Numbered from the stretch's first letter, positions 31,389 through 42,198 are shown. The stretch is 64,000 nt of DNA from Altererythrobacter sp. B11 (GCF_003569745.1 NZ_AP018498.1:1959001-2023000), one strand, 5' to 3'. Numbers and translations are program-made. Notes: a model not told the origin generated them from the sequence alone.

Positions 31389-34195
31389 GTGGGGAGGGCG
31401 CAAACTCTCCTGTCCAGCGCCCCTGGCGCTCGCTGGAGGAGCTGGCGGATCGGCCGGAAATCCACGCCGCGCTGGCGGAAGCTTTTCCCTCGATAACGGC
31501 CGTGCCGCGGCGCCATTTGTTCAAGCTGATGGGCGGCGCGATCGCACTGGCCGGGCTGGACGGCTGCGAGCGCCTGCCGAACGAGGAGGCGCTGCCCTAT
31601 GTCGAGGCGCCGGACGGCGAGACGACCGGCAAGGCGCGGTATTACGCGACGGCTGTGGAGCATGACGGCATTTCCCATCCGATCACCGGCAAGACGCGCG
31701 ATGGCCGCCCGATCAAGATTGAAGGGAGCCAGTCCCACCCGGCATCGGGCGGAGCCACGGACGCCTTCACTCAGGCCTCGCTGCTCGGCCTCTACGATCC
31801 CGCCCGATCGGGCGAGGTGCTGCATCGCGGGCGCCCCCTGGGGTGGGATGGCTGGGGTGAAGCCATAGTGCGGCTGCGCGCCCGCAATGACGAAAACGGC
31901 GGGGACGGCTTTCGTCTGCTGACGGGGCCGGTCGGCTCGCCTACCATGCGTCGCCAGATCGCTGACCTGCTTGAGCGTTGGCCGGGCGCGCGCTGGCACG
32001 AACACCGCCCGCTGGCAGATATGAGGCGCGAACGCCTGCTGCTGGAGCGGGCGCATGCCGTGGTCGCGCTGGATCATGACGTGATCGGCCCCGGCCCGCT
32101 GCAGACATTCCACGCGCGCGGCTGGGGCGCCCGGCGGCAGGCCTTTCAACGCGGGGATGGCAGCGCCCAGCTCTTCGTGGCCGAGCCGAGCCCCACGATC
32201 ACCGGCGTTTCGGCAACGCAGCGCCTGCCGCTGCGCGAGGGGCGCGTTCCCGTGCTGCTGCAGGTGCTTGTGCGTTCGGTGGAGGGTGCCGGCGGTGCGG
32301 GAGATGCGGGGCTGACCACGCCAGAGCGGCAATGGGTGCGCGAAGCCGCCGCCGCCTTGCGCGCCAACCGCGGGCGCAGCCTCGTTACCGTTGGCCCGCA
32401 CCATCCGGCGGCGACCCGGGCGCAGGCCCATGCGCTGAATGCCCGGCTCGGCAATAGAGGGGTGACCAGCATTGCCCTGCCGCCGCAAGACGGGCCGCAG
32501 CCGGAGGCGTTCGAGGATCTGCCGCAGGCGATGCAGGCAGGCGCGGTGGAGTGCCTGTTCGTACTGGATGCCAATCCGGCCTACGCTTCGCCCGCCGCCG
32601 CGCGCTTCGCGGAAGCCATGGGGCGAGTTCCGCTGCGCCTCCACGCCGGGCTGCATGCCGATGAGACGGCGGCGCTCTGCCACTGGCATGCACCGCTGGC
32701 GCATGATTTCGAAAGCTGGCGCGATGGCGAAGCGGCGGATGGCTCGATCATCGCCGGGCAGCCGCTGGTCCGGCCATGGCTGCCCGTGCGCTCTCGCGGA
32801 GAGCTGCTGGCCGGCCTGCTGGACGACCCGCGCGAGGAGCGGGAGCGGCTCCGCGCTCGCTGGCCGCAGTTGCAGGACGAGACCGCGTGGGAGCGCGTGC
32901 TGCTGGGCGCGCCGATTGCGCCGGCGCCCGCTGGCTCTCCGCCGCCGCCAGTTATGGTGGGCAGCGCAGCCGTTCGCGCTCGGCAGGATCACGGGGAGCT
33001 GGCGCTGTCGATCCGGCCCGATCCTTCGGTGTGGGACGGGCGCTTCGCCAGCAACCCCTGGCTGCAGGAACTGCCCAAGCCGCTCACCAAGATCGCCTGG
33101 CAGAACGCCGTCCACATCTCGCCCGCGCTGGCGCGCGAGCGGAGGCTGGAGAATGGCGATCTGGTGCGCGTTTCCGCGGGTGGTGCGGCGGTGGAAGGAC
33201 CGGTGTGGATCCTGCCCGGGCAGGATCGGCACAGCATCCTGCTCCACCTCGGCGGCGGGCGGCCGCGCGGCGGGCCGGTGGCCGATGGCGCGGGCTTCAA
33301 TGCCTGGCCGCTGGTGGGTGCGCGGGGAGAGGTGGTGCTCACTGCGCTCGGCGGGAACGATCCCGTCTGCACCACCCAGCACCACTTCAAGATGGAAGGC
33401 GATGAGTTCGTCCGCTTCGTCGACCAGCCGGAGGAGGCGCTGCCGCCGGAACCGCACAAGGATAGCTTCTACCCGCCGCAGGTGAGCGACCCGGCTTGGG
33501 GCATGGCGATCGACCTCGATCTGTGCATCGGCTGCAACGCCTGCGTCGTCGCCTGCGTGGCGGAGAACAACGTGCCGATGGTCGGCCGCGAGCAGGTGGC
33601 GATGGGGCGCGAGATGCACTGGCTGCGGGTTGACCGCTATTACCAGGGCGAGCCCGACAATCCCCAGCACGCCTTCCAGCCGGTGCCCTGCATGCATTGT
33701 GAGGATGCGCCCTGCGAAATGGGCTGTCCGGTCAATGCGACGGTCCACAGCCCGGACGGGCTCAACCTGCAGGTCTACAATCGCTGCATCGGTACGCGCA
33801 CCTGCTCGGCCTATTGCCCCTACAAGGTTCGTCGCTTCAACTGGTTCGACCTCACGGGGGACGATCCGCCCGAACTGAAAGCGGTGCGCAATCCCGAAGT
33901 CACCGTGCGGCAGCGCGGGGTGATGGAGAAATGCACCTATTGCATCCAGCGGATCAGCACTGCGCGCATCGCCGCGAAGGAGGAAGACCGCCCGATTGCC
34001 GATGGCGAGGTGGTCACCGCCTGCCAGGCTGCCTGCCCGACCAATGCCATCGTGTTCGGTAATACCGCGCATGAGGATACGGCGGTCAGCCGCCGCAAGG
34101 CGAGCCCGCGCAATTACGATCTGCTGCCCGAAGCCAACACCCGCCCGCGCACCACCTATGCCGCACGCATCCGCGGCGGGAAGGGGGAGGCGTGA
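31385..34195 (+). CDS. actB: Alternative complex III subunit ActB, iron-sulfur/molybdopterin-like protein
   Basis: The 936-residue protein has a twin-arginine-like signal (RRHLFKLMG, residues 42-50), a long molybdopterin-oxidoreductase-like region (about 60-650) and a C-terminal ferredoxin-like domain with four Cys clusters (CIGCNACVVAC near residue 714, CMHCEDAPCEMGC near 766, CIGTRTCSAYC, CTYCIQR and CQAAC). This fusion is diagnostic for ActB, which in characterised complexes binds three 4Fe-4S and one 3Fe-4S cluster and no molybdenum. It overlaps actA and actC by four bases each. Confidence 0.95.
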   Translation: MSGEGANSPVQRPWRSLEELADRPEIHAALAEAFPSITAVPRRHLFKLMGGAIALAGLDGCERLPNEEALPYVEAPDGETTGKARYYATAVEHDGISHPITGKTRDGRPIKIEGSQSHPASGGATDAFTQASLLGLYDPARSGEVLHRGRPLGWDGWGEAIVRLRARNDENGGDGFRLLTGPVGSPTMRRQIADLLERWPGARWHEHRPLADMRRERLLLERAHAVVALDHDVIGPGPLQTFHARGWGARRQAFQRGDGSAQLFVAEPSPTITGVSATQRLPLREGRVPVLLQVLVRSVEGAGGAGDAGLTTPERQWVREAAAALRANRGRSLVTVGPHHPAATRAQAHALNARLGNRGVTSIALPPQDGPQPEAFEDLPQAMQAGAVECLFVLDANPAYASPAAARFAEAMGRVPLRLHAGLHADETAALCHWHAPLAHDFESWRDGEAADGSIIAGQPLVRPWLPVRSRGELLAGLLDDPREERERLRARWPQLQDETAWERVLLGAPIAPAPAGSPPPPVMVGSAAVRARQDHGELALSIRPDPSVWDGRFASNPWLQELPKPLTKIAWQNAVHISPALARERRLENGDLVRVSAGGAAVEGPVWILPGQDRHSILLHLGGGRPRGGPVADGAGFNAWPLVGARGEVVLTALGGNDPVCTTQHHFKMEGDEFVRFVDQPEEALPPEPHKDSFYPPQVSDPAWGMAIDLDLCIGCNACVVACVAENNVPMVGREQVAMGREMHWLRVDRYYQGEPDNPQHAFQPVPCMHCEDAPCEMGCPVNATVHSPDGLNLQVYNRCIGTRTCSAYCPYKVRRFNWFDLTGDDPPELKAVRNPEVTVRQRGVMEKCTYCIQRISTARIAAKEEDRPIADGEVVTACQAACPTNAIVFGNTAHEDTAVSRRKASPRNYDLLPEANTRPRTTYAARIRGGKGEA

Positions 34196-35499
34196 GCGCG
34201 AAGGCGGAGCGGATGGAGGATGCGGAGCGGATCCTGCGCATCCCGGCACATTTTCCCAATCGGCGCATGTGGTGGGTGCTGTTCCTTTTCGCGCTGTCGC
34301 TGCTGCTGCTGTTCTTCGTCTCGGTCGCCGTGCTGTTCGGCCACGGCCCCGGCGTGTGGGGGAACAACATCCCCGTCGGCTGGGGCTTTCCCATCGCCAA
34401 TTATGTCTGGTGGCTGGGCATCGGCCATGCCGGCACGCTGATTTCGGCCCTGCTGCTGCTTGTGGGCCAGCAATGGCGCAATTCGCTGAACCGCTTCGCG
34501 GAAGCGATGACGCTGTTCGCCGTCACCTGCGCCGGGCTCTACCCGATCCTGCATCTGGGGCGGCCGTGGCGGTTCTACTGGATGGCGCCCTATTTCAACA
34601 CGATGAATGTGTGGCCGCAGTTCCGCAGCCCCCTGACCTGGGATTTCTTCGCGGTCCTCACCTATCTCATCGTCTCGGTGTTGTTCTGGTATATCGGCAT
34701 CATCCCCGATCTGGCCGCGGCGCGGGACCGGGCGAAGAAGCGGCGCTGGGCGCTGTTCTTCGGCCTCGGCGCGCTGGGCTGGCGCGGATCGGCGCATCAT
34801 TGGGAACGGTGGAACAAGGCCTACCGCACCACCGCCGCGATCGCGGTGCCGCTGGTCGTGTCGGTCCATTCCGAAATCTCGCTGCTGTTCGCGGCGGGCC
34901 CGGTGCCCGGCTGGAACTCCACGGTCTTCCCGCCCTACTTCGTGCTGGGTGCGGCATTTTCGGGCTTCGCCGTGGTGTCGATGCTCACCATCTGGCTACG
35001 CGCCATGCTGGGGCTCGGCGGGCTGGTGAAGGACCATCACCTCAACATGCTCGGCATCCTCACCCTCGCGACCGGGATGATGACCGCCTATGGCTATGTG
35101 GCCGAAGTGTTCACCGCGGCCTGGGCCGGCGGGCGCGAGCTGGAGACGCTCTTCGACCGCTTTTCCGGACCCTATGCCTGGAGCTTCTGGGGTGCGGTGC
35201 TGTTCAATTTCGGCCCGCTCCAGCTGCTCTGGTGGCGCAGCCTGCGCACCCGTCCGCTGATCCTGTTCCTGGTCGGCCTGTCCGCCGCGATCGGCATGTG
35301 GCTGGAACGCTACATGCTGGTGGTCAGCTCGCTCTATCGCGACTGGCTGGAGAGTTCGGAGGGTCTGTTCCACGCCAGCTTCTGGGACTGGTCGCTGTTC
35401 GCCGGGACGATCGGCCTGTTCCTCACGCTGTTCCTGCTGTTCGTCCGCTTCCTTCCGGTGATCTCCGTTTTCGAGGTGGAGGAGGCGGCCGATGAGTGA
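34192..35499 (+). CDS. actC: Alternative complex III subunit ActC, NrfD-like quinol-oxidising membrane protein
   Basis: The 435-residue protein has about ten membrane helices and the NrfD/PsrC layout (for example GWGFPIANYVWWLGIGHAGTLISALLLLVGQ, RWALFFGLGALGWRGSAHHW, VSVHSEISLLFAAGPVPGWNSTVFPPYFVLGA). In ACIII this subunit holds a quinol site in the inner membrane. It starts at a GTG overlapping the actB stop (GTGA) and its last codons contain the actD ATG, so production is coupled to both. Confidence 0.94.
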   Translation: MSAKAERMEDAERILRIPAHFPNRRMWWVLFLFALSLLLLFFVSVAVLFGHGPGVWGNNIPVGWGFPIANYVWWLGIGHAGTLISALLLLVGQQWRNSLNRFAEAMTLFAVTCAGLYPILHLGRPWRFYWMAPYFNTMNVWPQFRSPLTWDFFAVLTYLIVSVLFWYIGIIPDLAAARDRAKKRRWALFFGLGALGWRGSAHHWERWNKAYRTTAAIAVPLVVSVHSEISLLFAAGPVPGWNSTVFPPYFVLGAAFSGFAVVSMLTIWLRAMLGLGGLVKDHHLNMLGILTLATGMMTAYGYVAEVFTAAWAGGRELETLFDRFSGPYAWSFWGAVLFNFGPLQLLWWRSLRTRPLILFLVGLSAAIGMWLERYMLVVSSLYRDWLESSEGLFHASFWDWSLFAGTIGLFLTLFLLFVRFLPVISVFEVEEAADE

Positions 35500-36031
35500 C
35501 CGGCCGCTCTACGCTCTGCTCGCCCAATTCGACCGGCCGGAGCGATTGCTGGAAGCAACAATTGCACTGCGCCGGCAGGGCTTTTGCAATCTCGATGCAT
35601 TCAGCCCTTTCCCGGTCGAGGGACTGGCGCGCGCACTGGGGTTTTCGGAGAACAAGGTGCAGGTCGCAACGCTTGTCGGCGGGGTGCTGGGTGCCGTGGC
35701 GGGCTTTGCCATGCAGGCGGCGGTCAGCCTCGACTATCCGCTGTGGGTAGGTGGCCGGCCGTTGGTAGCAGTGCCGGCTTTCATGTTGATAACCTTCGAA
35801 CTTATGGTTCTGGGCGCGGTGCTCGGCGGCATCGGCACCATGCTGGTGGCGAACCGCCTGCCGCGCCTGAACCATCCGCTGTTCGAGGCGGAGGAGTTCG
35901 GGGTGGGCGATCCCGATCGCTTCTTCCTCGCGATCATGGCTGATGAAGGCTTCGACCGCGACGAGGCGGGAAAGGCGCTGGCGGCACTGCACCCGGCGGC
36001 CATTATCGAACTGCCGGAGGGGCCGCAGTGA
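35492..36031 (+). CDS. actD: Alternative complex III subunit ActD (DUF3341)
   Basis: The 179-residue protein carries the DUF3341 features of ActD: an N-terminal soluble part (LYALLAQFDRPERLLEATIALRRQGF, DAFSPFPVEGLARALGF) and two membrane helices (VGGVLGAVAGFAMQAAV and VPAFMLITFELMVLGAVLGGIGTML). It is a membrane subunit of ACIII without a known cofactor. Its ATG lies eight bases inside the actC end, and its stop overlaps the actE GTG. Confidence 0.93.
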   Translation: MSDRPLYALLAQFDRPERLLEATIALRRQGFCNLDAFSPFPVEGLARALGFSENKVQVATLVGGVLGAVAGFAMQAAVSLDYPLWVGGRPLVAVPAFMLITFELMVLGAVLGGIGTMLVANRLPRLNHPLFEAEEFGVGDPDRFFLAIMADEGFDRDEAGKALAALHPAAIIELPEGPQ

Positions 36032-36525
36032 TCCGCGCCGGCGCCGTCTGCCTGCTCCCGCTCGCGCTGGCCGCCTGTGACCAGAACATGGTCCAGCAGC
36101 CGCGCTACGATCCCTATGAAGCGGCGGAGTTGTTCCCCGACGGGCAGGCCATGCAGCCGCCGCCGGGGGGCACGATCGACCTCGGAACACCTGCCCGCCA
36201 AGCGGCCGCCGCGGCAATGCCGGCGATCGACGAGGCGCTGCTGAAGCGCGGCCGCGAACGCTACGGCATCTATTGCAGCATGTGCCATGGCGAGGACGGG
36301 CGGGGCAACGGAGTGGTGCCCAGCCGTGGCTACCCCCATCCGCCGAGCTTCCTTGCACCGCGCCTGCGCGCCGTGGCGGACCAGCACATCTTCGACGTGA
36401 TTACCGAAGGTTACGGCGTGATGTATTCCTATGCCGACCGGGTGCCGCCGGCCGACCGCTGGGCGATCGTCGCGTGGATCCGGGTGCTGCAAAGGGCGCA
36501 GCAAGGGGACGGTGATGAGGCCTGA
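36028..36525 (+). CDS. actE: Alternative complex III subunit ActE, monohaem cytochrome c lipoprotein
   Basis: The 165-residue protein has a lipoprotein signal (CLLPLALAAC, with the lipid-accepting Cys near residue 17) and a cytochrome c domain with one CSMCH haem site and a distal Met in the segment EGYGVMYSYADRV. In ACIII, ActE is an outer-side electron carrier anchored by lipid. It starts at GTG overlapping the actD stop and overlaps actF by 11 bases. Confidence 0.93.
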   Translation: MIRAGAVCLLPLALAACDQNMVQQPRYDPYEAAELFPDGQAMQPPPGGTIDLGTPARQAAAAAMPAIDEALLKRGRERYGIYCSMCHGEDGRGNGVVPSRGYPHPPSFLAPRLRAVADQHIFDVITEGYGVMYSYADRVPPADRWAIVAWIRVLQRAQQGDGDEA

Positions 36526-37561
36526 GGCACGCGCCCTCCTGCGCCGGCCGCTGTTCCTGGCGGGGCTCGCGCTTGTCGCGGCCGGGCTGCTCGCCGGCCT
36601 GTTCATCCCCGGCGCCATGCTCGGCTGGCTGGGGGCGACCGTGCTGTTCAGCGCCGTTCCGGCGGGTTCGCTCTACCTGCTGATGATGATGCGTCTCATC
36701 CCCGGCCCGTGGGGCGAGGAGCTTCGCCTGTCGGCAGAGGCGGCGACGCTGCTTACCCCGTGGGCGAGCGTGTTGTTCGTCCCGGTTCTCATCGGCTTCG
36801 GCGCGATCTACCCATGGGCCGCAGGGGCAAAGCTGACCGCCTTCCAGGCTCTTCTGCTCAACCCGTTGTTCCTCGCGGTGCTGACAATCGGCCGCTTCGG
36901 GGCGCTGTATTGGCTCGGTTCTCGCATGCGCGGCCGCCGCTCCACCCGGGCGACGAGCGCCGCGGGGCTGATCCTTCTTCCGCTGCTGGCCACGGCGGCG
37001 GCCTTCGTGTGGCTCCTCTCGCTGGACACGGAGTTTGCGTCCTCCGCTTTCGGGCTGCAGTTTATCGAGCGTGAAGTGACTGTCGCGCTCGCCGCGTTGC
37101 TGCTCCTGCGGCTGTCGATCGGTCGGCCGCTCTCCCGGCCCGGAGTCCTCGGCGGCGTGATGCTGACGCTGCTGCTGTTGTGGGCCTATCTCGAATTCCT
37201 CTCCTTCTTCATCAACTGGTCGGGCAATTTGCCTTCTGGCGCGCATTGGTATCTGCTGCGCGGCAGCGGCAGTTGGGGCGTGTTGTTGTGGGTGTGGAGC
37301 GGGCTCAGCGGTGTGCCGCTGCTCGCGCTGCTGTTTGCGGTCGCCCGCCGCAACGCAGGATGGCTGAAGGCGATCTGCTGGGCGGTGCTGCTGGGTAAGG
37401 CCTGTGAGATTGCCTGGGTCACATTCCCCGGCTTCGGTTTGGCGCCGCTGGCCGCCTTCGGTCCCGCCGTGGCCGGGCTGTCGCTGGCGACCTTCGCCGC
37501 CTTGCCGGCCGCATTGCGCCAACGCATCCGCGACCGGGCGCTTTCAGGAGTGCGGCCATGA
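36515..37561 (+). CDS. actF: Alternative complex III subunit ActF, integral membrane protein
   Basis: The 348-residue protein has about ten membrane helices in the NrfD-like pattern of ActF, the second large membrane subunit of ACIII, beginning RRPLFLAGLALVAAGLLAGLF and ending in a Gly/Ala-rich helix and RIRDRALSGVRP. Possible channel or second quinol site roles are discussed for ActF in structural work but cannot be judged from this sequence. The ATG at 36515 is inside actE; the stop overlaps the next gene by four bases. Confidence 0.92.
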   Translation: MRPEARALLRRPLFLAGLALVAAGLLAGLFIPGAMLGWLGATVLFSAVPAGSLYLLMMMRLIPGPWGEELRLSAEAATLLTPWASVLFVPVLIGFGAIYPWAAGAKLTAFQALLLNPLFLAVLTIGRFGALYWLGSRMRGRRSTRATSAAGLILLPLLATAAAFVWLLSLDTEFASSAFGLQFIEREVTVALAALLLLRLSIGRPLSRPGVLGGVMLTLLLLWAYLEFLSFFINWSGNLPSGAHWYLLRGSGSWGVLLWVWSGLSGVPLLALLFAVARRNAGWLKAICWAVLLGKACEIAWVTFPGFGLAPLAAFGPAVAGLSLATFAALPAALRQRIRDRALSGVRP

Positions 37562-37941
37562 CCCGGGCCTTGCATGAAGAGACCGAAGTCCAGCGCGCGG
37601 AAAATCCGGATGTGGTGCCGGCGGAGGTGCGCGAGCGAGGATATGAACCCACTGACGCGCCGCCGGCCAAGGTGGCGGCAGGATTGGGTGGGTTCCTCGC
37701 GCTGATGCTGGCAGGGCTGGGCGCAGCGGCCACGCTCACCGCGCTGACGAGCCGCAACGGCCGGCTGGAGGAGCGCGCCGTGCCCCCGCCGGTGTTTCCC
37801 GATGCCAGCAAGCCGCCTCTGCTGGTCGATCCGGTAGCGCATCGCCGCGCGATCGAGGCGCAGGCGCGGGCGCACCTGCGCCGTGCCGACATGGAAGCGG
37901 CCACGCGCGCCGTCGAACGCGAAGGGGAGGTAAGGCCGTGA
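37558..37941 (+). CDS. Small single-helix membrane protein in the act/cox operon
   Basis: The 127-residue product has a hydrophilic N-terminus (residues 1-37), one membrane helix (VAAGLGGFLALMLAGLGAAATLTAL, about 39-63) and an Ala/Arg/Glu-rich C-terminal region of about 60 residues that should lie in the periplasm. It sits where some ACIII operons encode the small subunit ActG, and it overlaps both neighbours by four bases. I cannot show homology by eye, so it is a candidate ActG or an oxidase accessory subunit. Confidence 0.7.
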   Translation: MTRALHEETEVQRAENPDVVPAEVRERGYEPTDAPPAKVAAGLGGFLALMLAGLGAAATLTALTSRNGRLEERAVPPPVFPDASKPPLLVDPVAHRRAIEAQARAHLRRADMEAATRAVEREGEVRP

Positions 37942-38708
37942 AGGCGCTGCTGGCGATCCTTCTGGCGCTGTTGTCCACTCCGGTGGCGGCACAGCAATTC
38001 GACCCGTTCAAGGAAGCCCGGATCGACAATGATCCCGGGGCAAGCATTCCGCTGGATGGCGCATTTGTCGACCAGAACGGGCGCCCAACCTCGCTGCAGA
38101 GGATCGCCGACGGGCGGCCGCTGCTGCTGGTGCCAGTGCTGCACGAATGCCCGAACTTCTGCCGCGTCACACTGTCCGGCATCACCGATGCCATTGCCGC
38201 TCTGCCTGCCGGAGAGCGGGGCCGCTTCGCGACGGTGGCCTTCGGCATCGATCCGCGCGAAGGGCCGGCTGAGGCCGCCGACGATCTGCATCGACTGGCG
38301 GAGCAAACCGGCCGCGCGCCGCCGCCCGACACCTTCGCCACCACCGGCCCGAAGAGTGCCATCCGCGATGTGACCGATGCGCTGGGCTATCACTACAAGT
38401 GGGACGAGCGGATTGGCCAATATGCCCATGCCGCCGCTTTCGCGGTGATCACGCCGCAGGGCCATCTTTCCCGCTGGTTCTACGGGTTGGACCCCGATCC
38501 GGCTGAATTGGGCAAGGCGCTTGAGGTGGCGCGGCAGGACAAGACCGGCGGCGGCTGGGCCCAGCAACTGCTGCTCGTGTGCTTTCATTACGACCCGGAG
38601 ACCGGGCAATACACGCCCGCTATCACCAAGATCCTGCGCCTTGCCGGCTTTGCCACGGTGCTGGCGATCGGCCTCGGCATCCTCTTCCTCCGGCGGAGGA
38701 CCCAGTGA
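37938..38708 (+). CDS. SCO1/SenC/PrrC family copper chaperone
   Basis: The 256-residue protein has a Sec signal (LAILLALLSTPVAAQ), a thioredoxin-fold domain with the copper ligands CPNFC (Cys-X3-Cys, near residues 72-76) and the downstream His in YAHAAAF (near residue 166), and a C-terminal membrane helix (FATVLAIGLGILFLRRR). SCO proteins deliver copper to the CuA site of oxidase subunit II. It lies directly ahead of ctaC with GTGA overlaps on both sides. Confidence 0.92.
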   Translation: MKALLAILLALLSTPVAAQQFDPFKEARIDNDPGASIPLDGAFVDQNGRPTSLQRIADGRPLLLVPVLHECPNFCRVTLSGITDAIAALPAGERGRFATVAFGIDPREGPAEAADDLHRLAEQTGRAPPPDTFATTGPKSAIRDVTDALGYHYKWDERIGQYAHAAAFAVITPQGHLSRWFYGLDPDPAELGKALEVARQDKTGGGWAQQLLLVCFHYDPETGQYTPAITKILRLAGFATVLAIGLGILFLRRRTQ

Positions 38709-39661
38709 GCGGTTTCTTCCCCTGGCAGCCCGCGGCGTCAGCCTATGGCCGGCAGATTGATCTGCTGGCCGCCGCCTTCGGGACCATGGTGTGGCTGCTC
38801 GCGATCCCGGTGTTTGTGCTGATGGCGGTCTTCGCCTGGCGCTATCGCCGCACGCGAGAGGTCAATCGCCAGAACCGCCCCAACGGCAATGTGTGGGTGG
38901 AAGCGAGCTGGTCGGTCATCCCGTTCCTGATGATCCTGGTGTTCTATGTCTGGGCCACTTCGCTCTATCTCGATCTGCGCCAGCCGCCCGAGGATGCCGT
39001 AACCATCGACGTGGTGGCCAAGCAGTGGATGTGGAAGTTCCAGCATCCCGAGGGCGCGCGCGAAATCAACGATCTGCACGTTCCCGTCGGCACTCCGATC
39101 AAGCTGGTCATGACATCGCAGGATGTGATCCACAGCCTCTACCTGCCGGCCCTTCGTATCAAGCAGGACGTGGTTCCGGGGCGTTACAGCACCTTGTGGT
39201 TCACCGCGGATCGTGCGGGCGCCTATCCGCTGCGCTGCGCCGAATTCTGCGGGGCGGACCATTCGGTGATGGGCGGCAAGCTGATCGTGATGGAAGCTGC
39301 CGATTTCGCCGCATGGCAGGCTGCCCACAACGGCAACGGCGCGCTTTCCGCCGCCGAACGGGGCGCGCGGCTGTATCGCACCAGTGGCTGCGCCGGCTGC
39401 CATGACCGGACGCAGGAAGGGCTCGCTCCGGCGCTCTCCGACATATTCGGCCGCCAGGTCGTGCTCGCTGACGGATCGCGCACCCGCGCGGACGAGCAAT
39501 ATCTGCGCGATGCAATCATGCTGCCCAACAAGCAGGTGGTGGCCGGCTTCCGCGGGATCATGCCCTCTTACGCGGCGAGCTTCAGCGCGGAGGAGGTGGC
39601 GGACCTCGTCGCCTTCCTCAAGTCCGCCCCCAGTGCAGACGGGAGGATCGCCCAGCCATGA
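38705..39661 (+). CDS. ctaC: Cytochrome c oxidase subunit II with fused cytochrome c (caa3 type)
   Basis: The 318-residue protein has two N-terminal membrane helices (about residues 20-45 and 70-95), the conserved [12 protein letters not shown] strand, the CuA site CAEFC with His and Met in HSVMGG (near residues 178-190), and a C-terminal cytochrome c domain with CAGCH near residue 229 and a Met in IMPSYAA. Fusion of haem c to subunit II defines caa3 oxidases. It accepts electrons from ACIII, encoded upstream. GTG start overlaps the SCO stop. Confidence 0.95.
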   Translation: MSGFFPWQPAASAYGRQIDLLAAAFGTMVWLLAIPVFVLMAVFAWRYRRTREVNRQNRPNGNVWVEASWSVIPFLMILVFYVWATSLYLDLRQPPEDAVTIDVVAKQWMWKFQHPEGAREINDLHVPVGTPIKLVMTSQDVIHSLYLPALRIKQDVVPGRYSTLWFTADRAGAYPLRCAEFCGADHSVMGGKLIVMEAADFAAWQAAHNGNGALSAAERGARLYRTSGCAGCHDRTQEGLAPALSDIFGRQVVLADGSRTRADEQYLRDAIMLPNKQVVAGFRGIMPSYAASFSAEEVADLVAFLKSAPSADGRIAQP

Positions 39662-41302
39662 ATGCCGAGCCGCCGAAGGACCGCTTTCAGAGCCCGCAGG
39701 AGGATTCCGGACCGAGCTACCTGCGGGCTGGACACACGCTGCGATCCTGGCTGCTGACCACGGATCACAAGCGCATTGCCATTCTCTACCTGTTTGCGAT
39801 CAGCTTCTTCTTCCTGGTCGGTGCGATCGCCGCGGCGCTGATCCGGCTGGATCTGCTGACCCCGGCGGGCGATCTGCTGACCAACGATGGCTACAACCGC
39901 GCCTTTTCCCTGCACGGGATCATCATGGTGTGGTTCTTCCTGATCCCCTCCATCCCCAACACCTTCGGCAATTTCCTCATTCCGCTGATGATCGGCGCGC
40001 GCGATCTGGCCTTCCCGCGCCTCAACCTGCTGTCATGGTATATCTATGTCGTTGCCGGGCTGGTGACGCTCTATGTGGTGCTGGGGGGCGGCGTCGATAC
40101 GGGCTGGACCTTCTACACCCCGCTGTCTTCCGTCTATGCCAATGGCGCCGTGGTGGCCGCGATCCTGGCGGTGTTCATCAGCGGCTTTTCCTCGATCCTT
40201 ACCGGCCTCAACTTCATCGTCACGATCCACAAGCTGCGGGCGCCGGGAATGACCTGGGGGCGTCTGCCGCTGTTCTGCTGGTCGCATTATGCCACTTCGA
40301 TCATCTTCGTGCTGGCGACGCCGGTGCTGGCGATCACGCTGCTGCTGGTCGCGGCCGAGCGGCTGATCGGCATCGGGGTGTTCGACCCTGACCTGGGCGG
40401 GGATCCGCTGCTGTTCCAGCATCTGTTCTGGTTCTACAGCCACCCAGCGGTCTACATCATGGTGCTGCCCGCCCTGGGCGTTATCAGCGAACTGATTACC
40501 TGCGCCGCGCACAAGCGGATCTTCGGCTACTGGTTCGTCGCCTATGCCTCCATCGCGATCGCCGTCATCGGCTTCTTCGTGTGGGGCCATCACATGTTCG
40601 TCTCAGGCCAGTCCTTCTACGCCAGCGCCGTGTTCTCCTTCCTCTCCATTGCGGTCGCCGTGCCGAGCGCGATCAAGGTCTACAACTGGACCGCCACGCT
40701 CTACAAAGGCGATGTGGAGCTGAGCGCGCCGCTGCTCTATGCGCTGGGCTTCATCGGCCTGTTCGTGGCCGGCGGTCTCACCGGCCTGATGGTGGCGATG
40801 CTGGCGATCGACGTGCATGTCCACGACACCTATTTCGTGGTCGCGCACTTCCACTACATCATGGTGGGCGGCACGGTGACCGCCTTCTTCGGGGCGATGC
40901 ACTATTGGTGGCCGAAGATCACCGGGCGCATGTACAACGAAAACCTTGCGCGCGCTTCGGCGATCATCATCCTTGTCGGCTTCAACATCACCTTCTTTCC
41001 CCTGTTCGTCATGGGGTATGAGGGGATGCCGCGGCGGTATCATGTCTATCCCGAACAGTTTCAGGTGCTGCAGGTGATCGCCTCGTCCGGCTCGGCGCTG
41101 CTCGCCCTCGGTTATCTGCTGCCGGTGTTCTACCTCGGCTGGTCGCTGTTCCGCGGCGAGCGCGCGACGGCCAACCCGTGGGGCGCGACGGGGCTGGAAT
41201 GGACGACATCCTCCCCGCCACCCAAGCACAATTTCGTCGAGCAGCCGGTGGTGGTGCGCGGCCCCTACGACTATCCGCTGGCCCATCCTGCGAGCCGCGA
41301 CA

Positions 41303-41310
<8 letters not shown>
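39658..41310 (+). CDS. ctaD: Cytochrome c oxidase subunit I, A2-type
   Basis: The 550-residue protein has 12 or so membrane helices and all haem-copper ligands: low-spin haem His in SLHGIIMVW, CuB His and cross-linked Tyr in YSHPAVYIM, the CuB His pair in GHHMF, and the haem a3/low-spin His pair in [14 protein letters not shown]. The YSHPAVY segment, which replaces the GHPEVY of classical oxidases, marks the A2 subfamily of proton-pumping oxidases. It reduces oxygen to water in the inner membrane and overlaps ctaC and ctaE. Confidence 0.97.
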
Positions 41311-41928
<618 letters not shown>

Positions 41929-41932
<4 letters not shown>

Positions 41933-42198
41933 GGCCGGCGGTGATCCGGCTGGCGCTCGTCTGGGCCGCCTTGCTCGCGCTGCTGGCGCTCACCGTGGGC
42001 GGCGCCTTCCTGCCGCTCGGCCCGGCAAAGCCATTGGTGGCTTACCTGATCGCCGCCGCGAAAGCTGCGCTGGTGATGTGGTTCTTCATGGAGTTACGGG
42101 AAAGCGATGGGATCGCGCGCCTCGCCGCGGGAGCGGGTCTGGTGTGGATATCGATCCTCCTTGTGCTCTCATCCGCGGATTACCTCACCCGCGGCTGA
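41929..42198 (+). CDS. Cytochrome c oxidase subunit IV-like protein
   Basis: The 89-residue protein has three membrane helices (LALVWAALLALLALTVGGAF, PLVAYLIAAAKAALVMWFFMEL and LAAGAGLVWISILLVLSSADYLTR), the pattern of prokaryotic oxidase subunit IV (COX4 pro, caa3 type), with the typical KAALVMWFFMELRES segment. It is the last gene of the 12-gene act/cox operon, overlapping ctaE by ATGA. Confidence 0.88.

Noticed and set aside
31340-34249. A 969-codon open frame on the minus strand opposite actB
   Set aside because: It is the antisense shadow of actB, whose plus-strand product has complete iron-sulfur and Tat motifs. The minus-strand translation is rich in His, Arg and Gln without any domain, as expected for GC-rich antisense frames.
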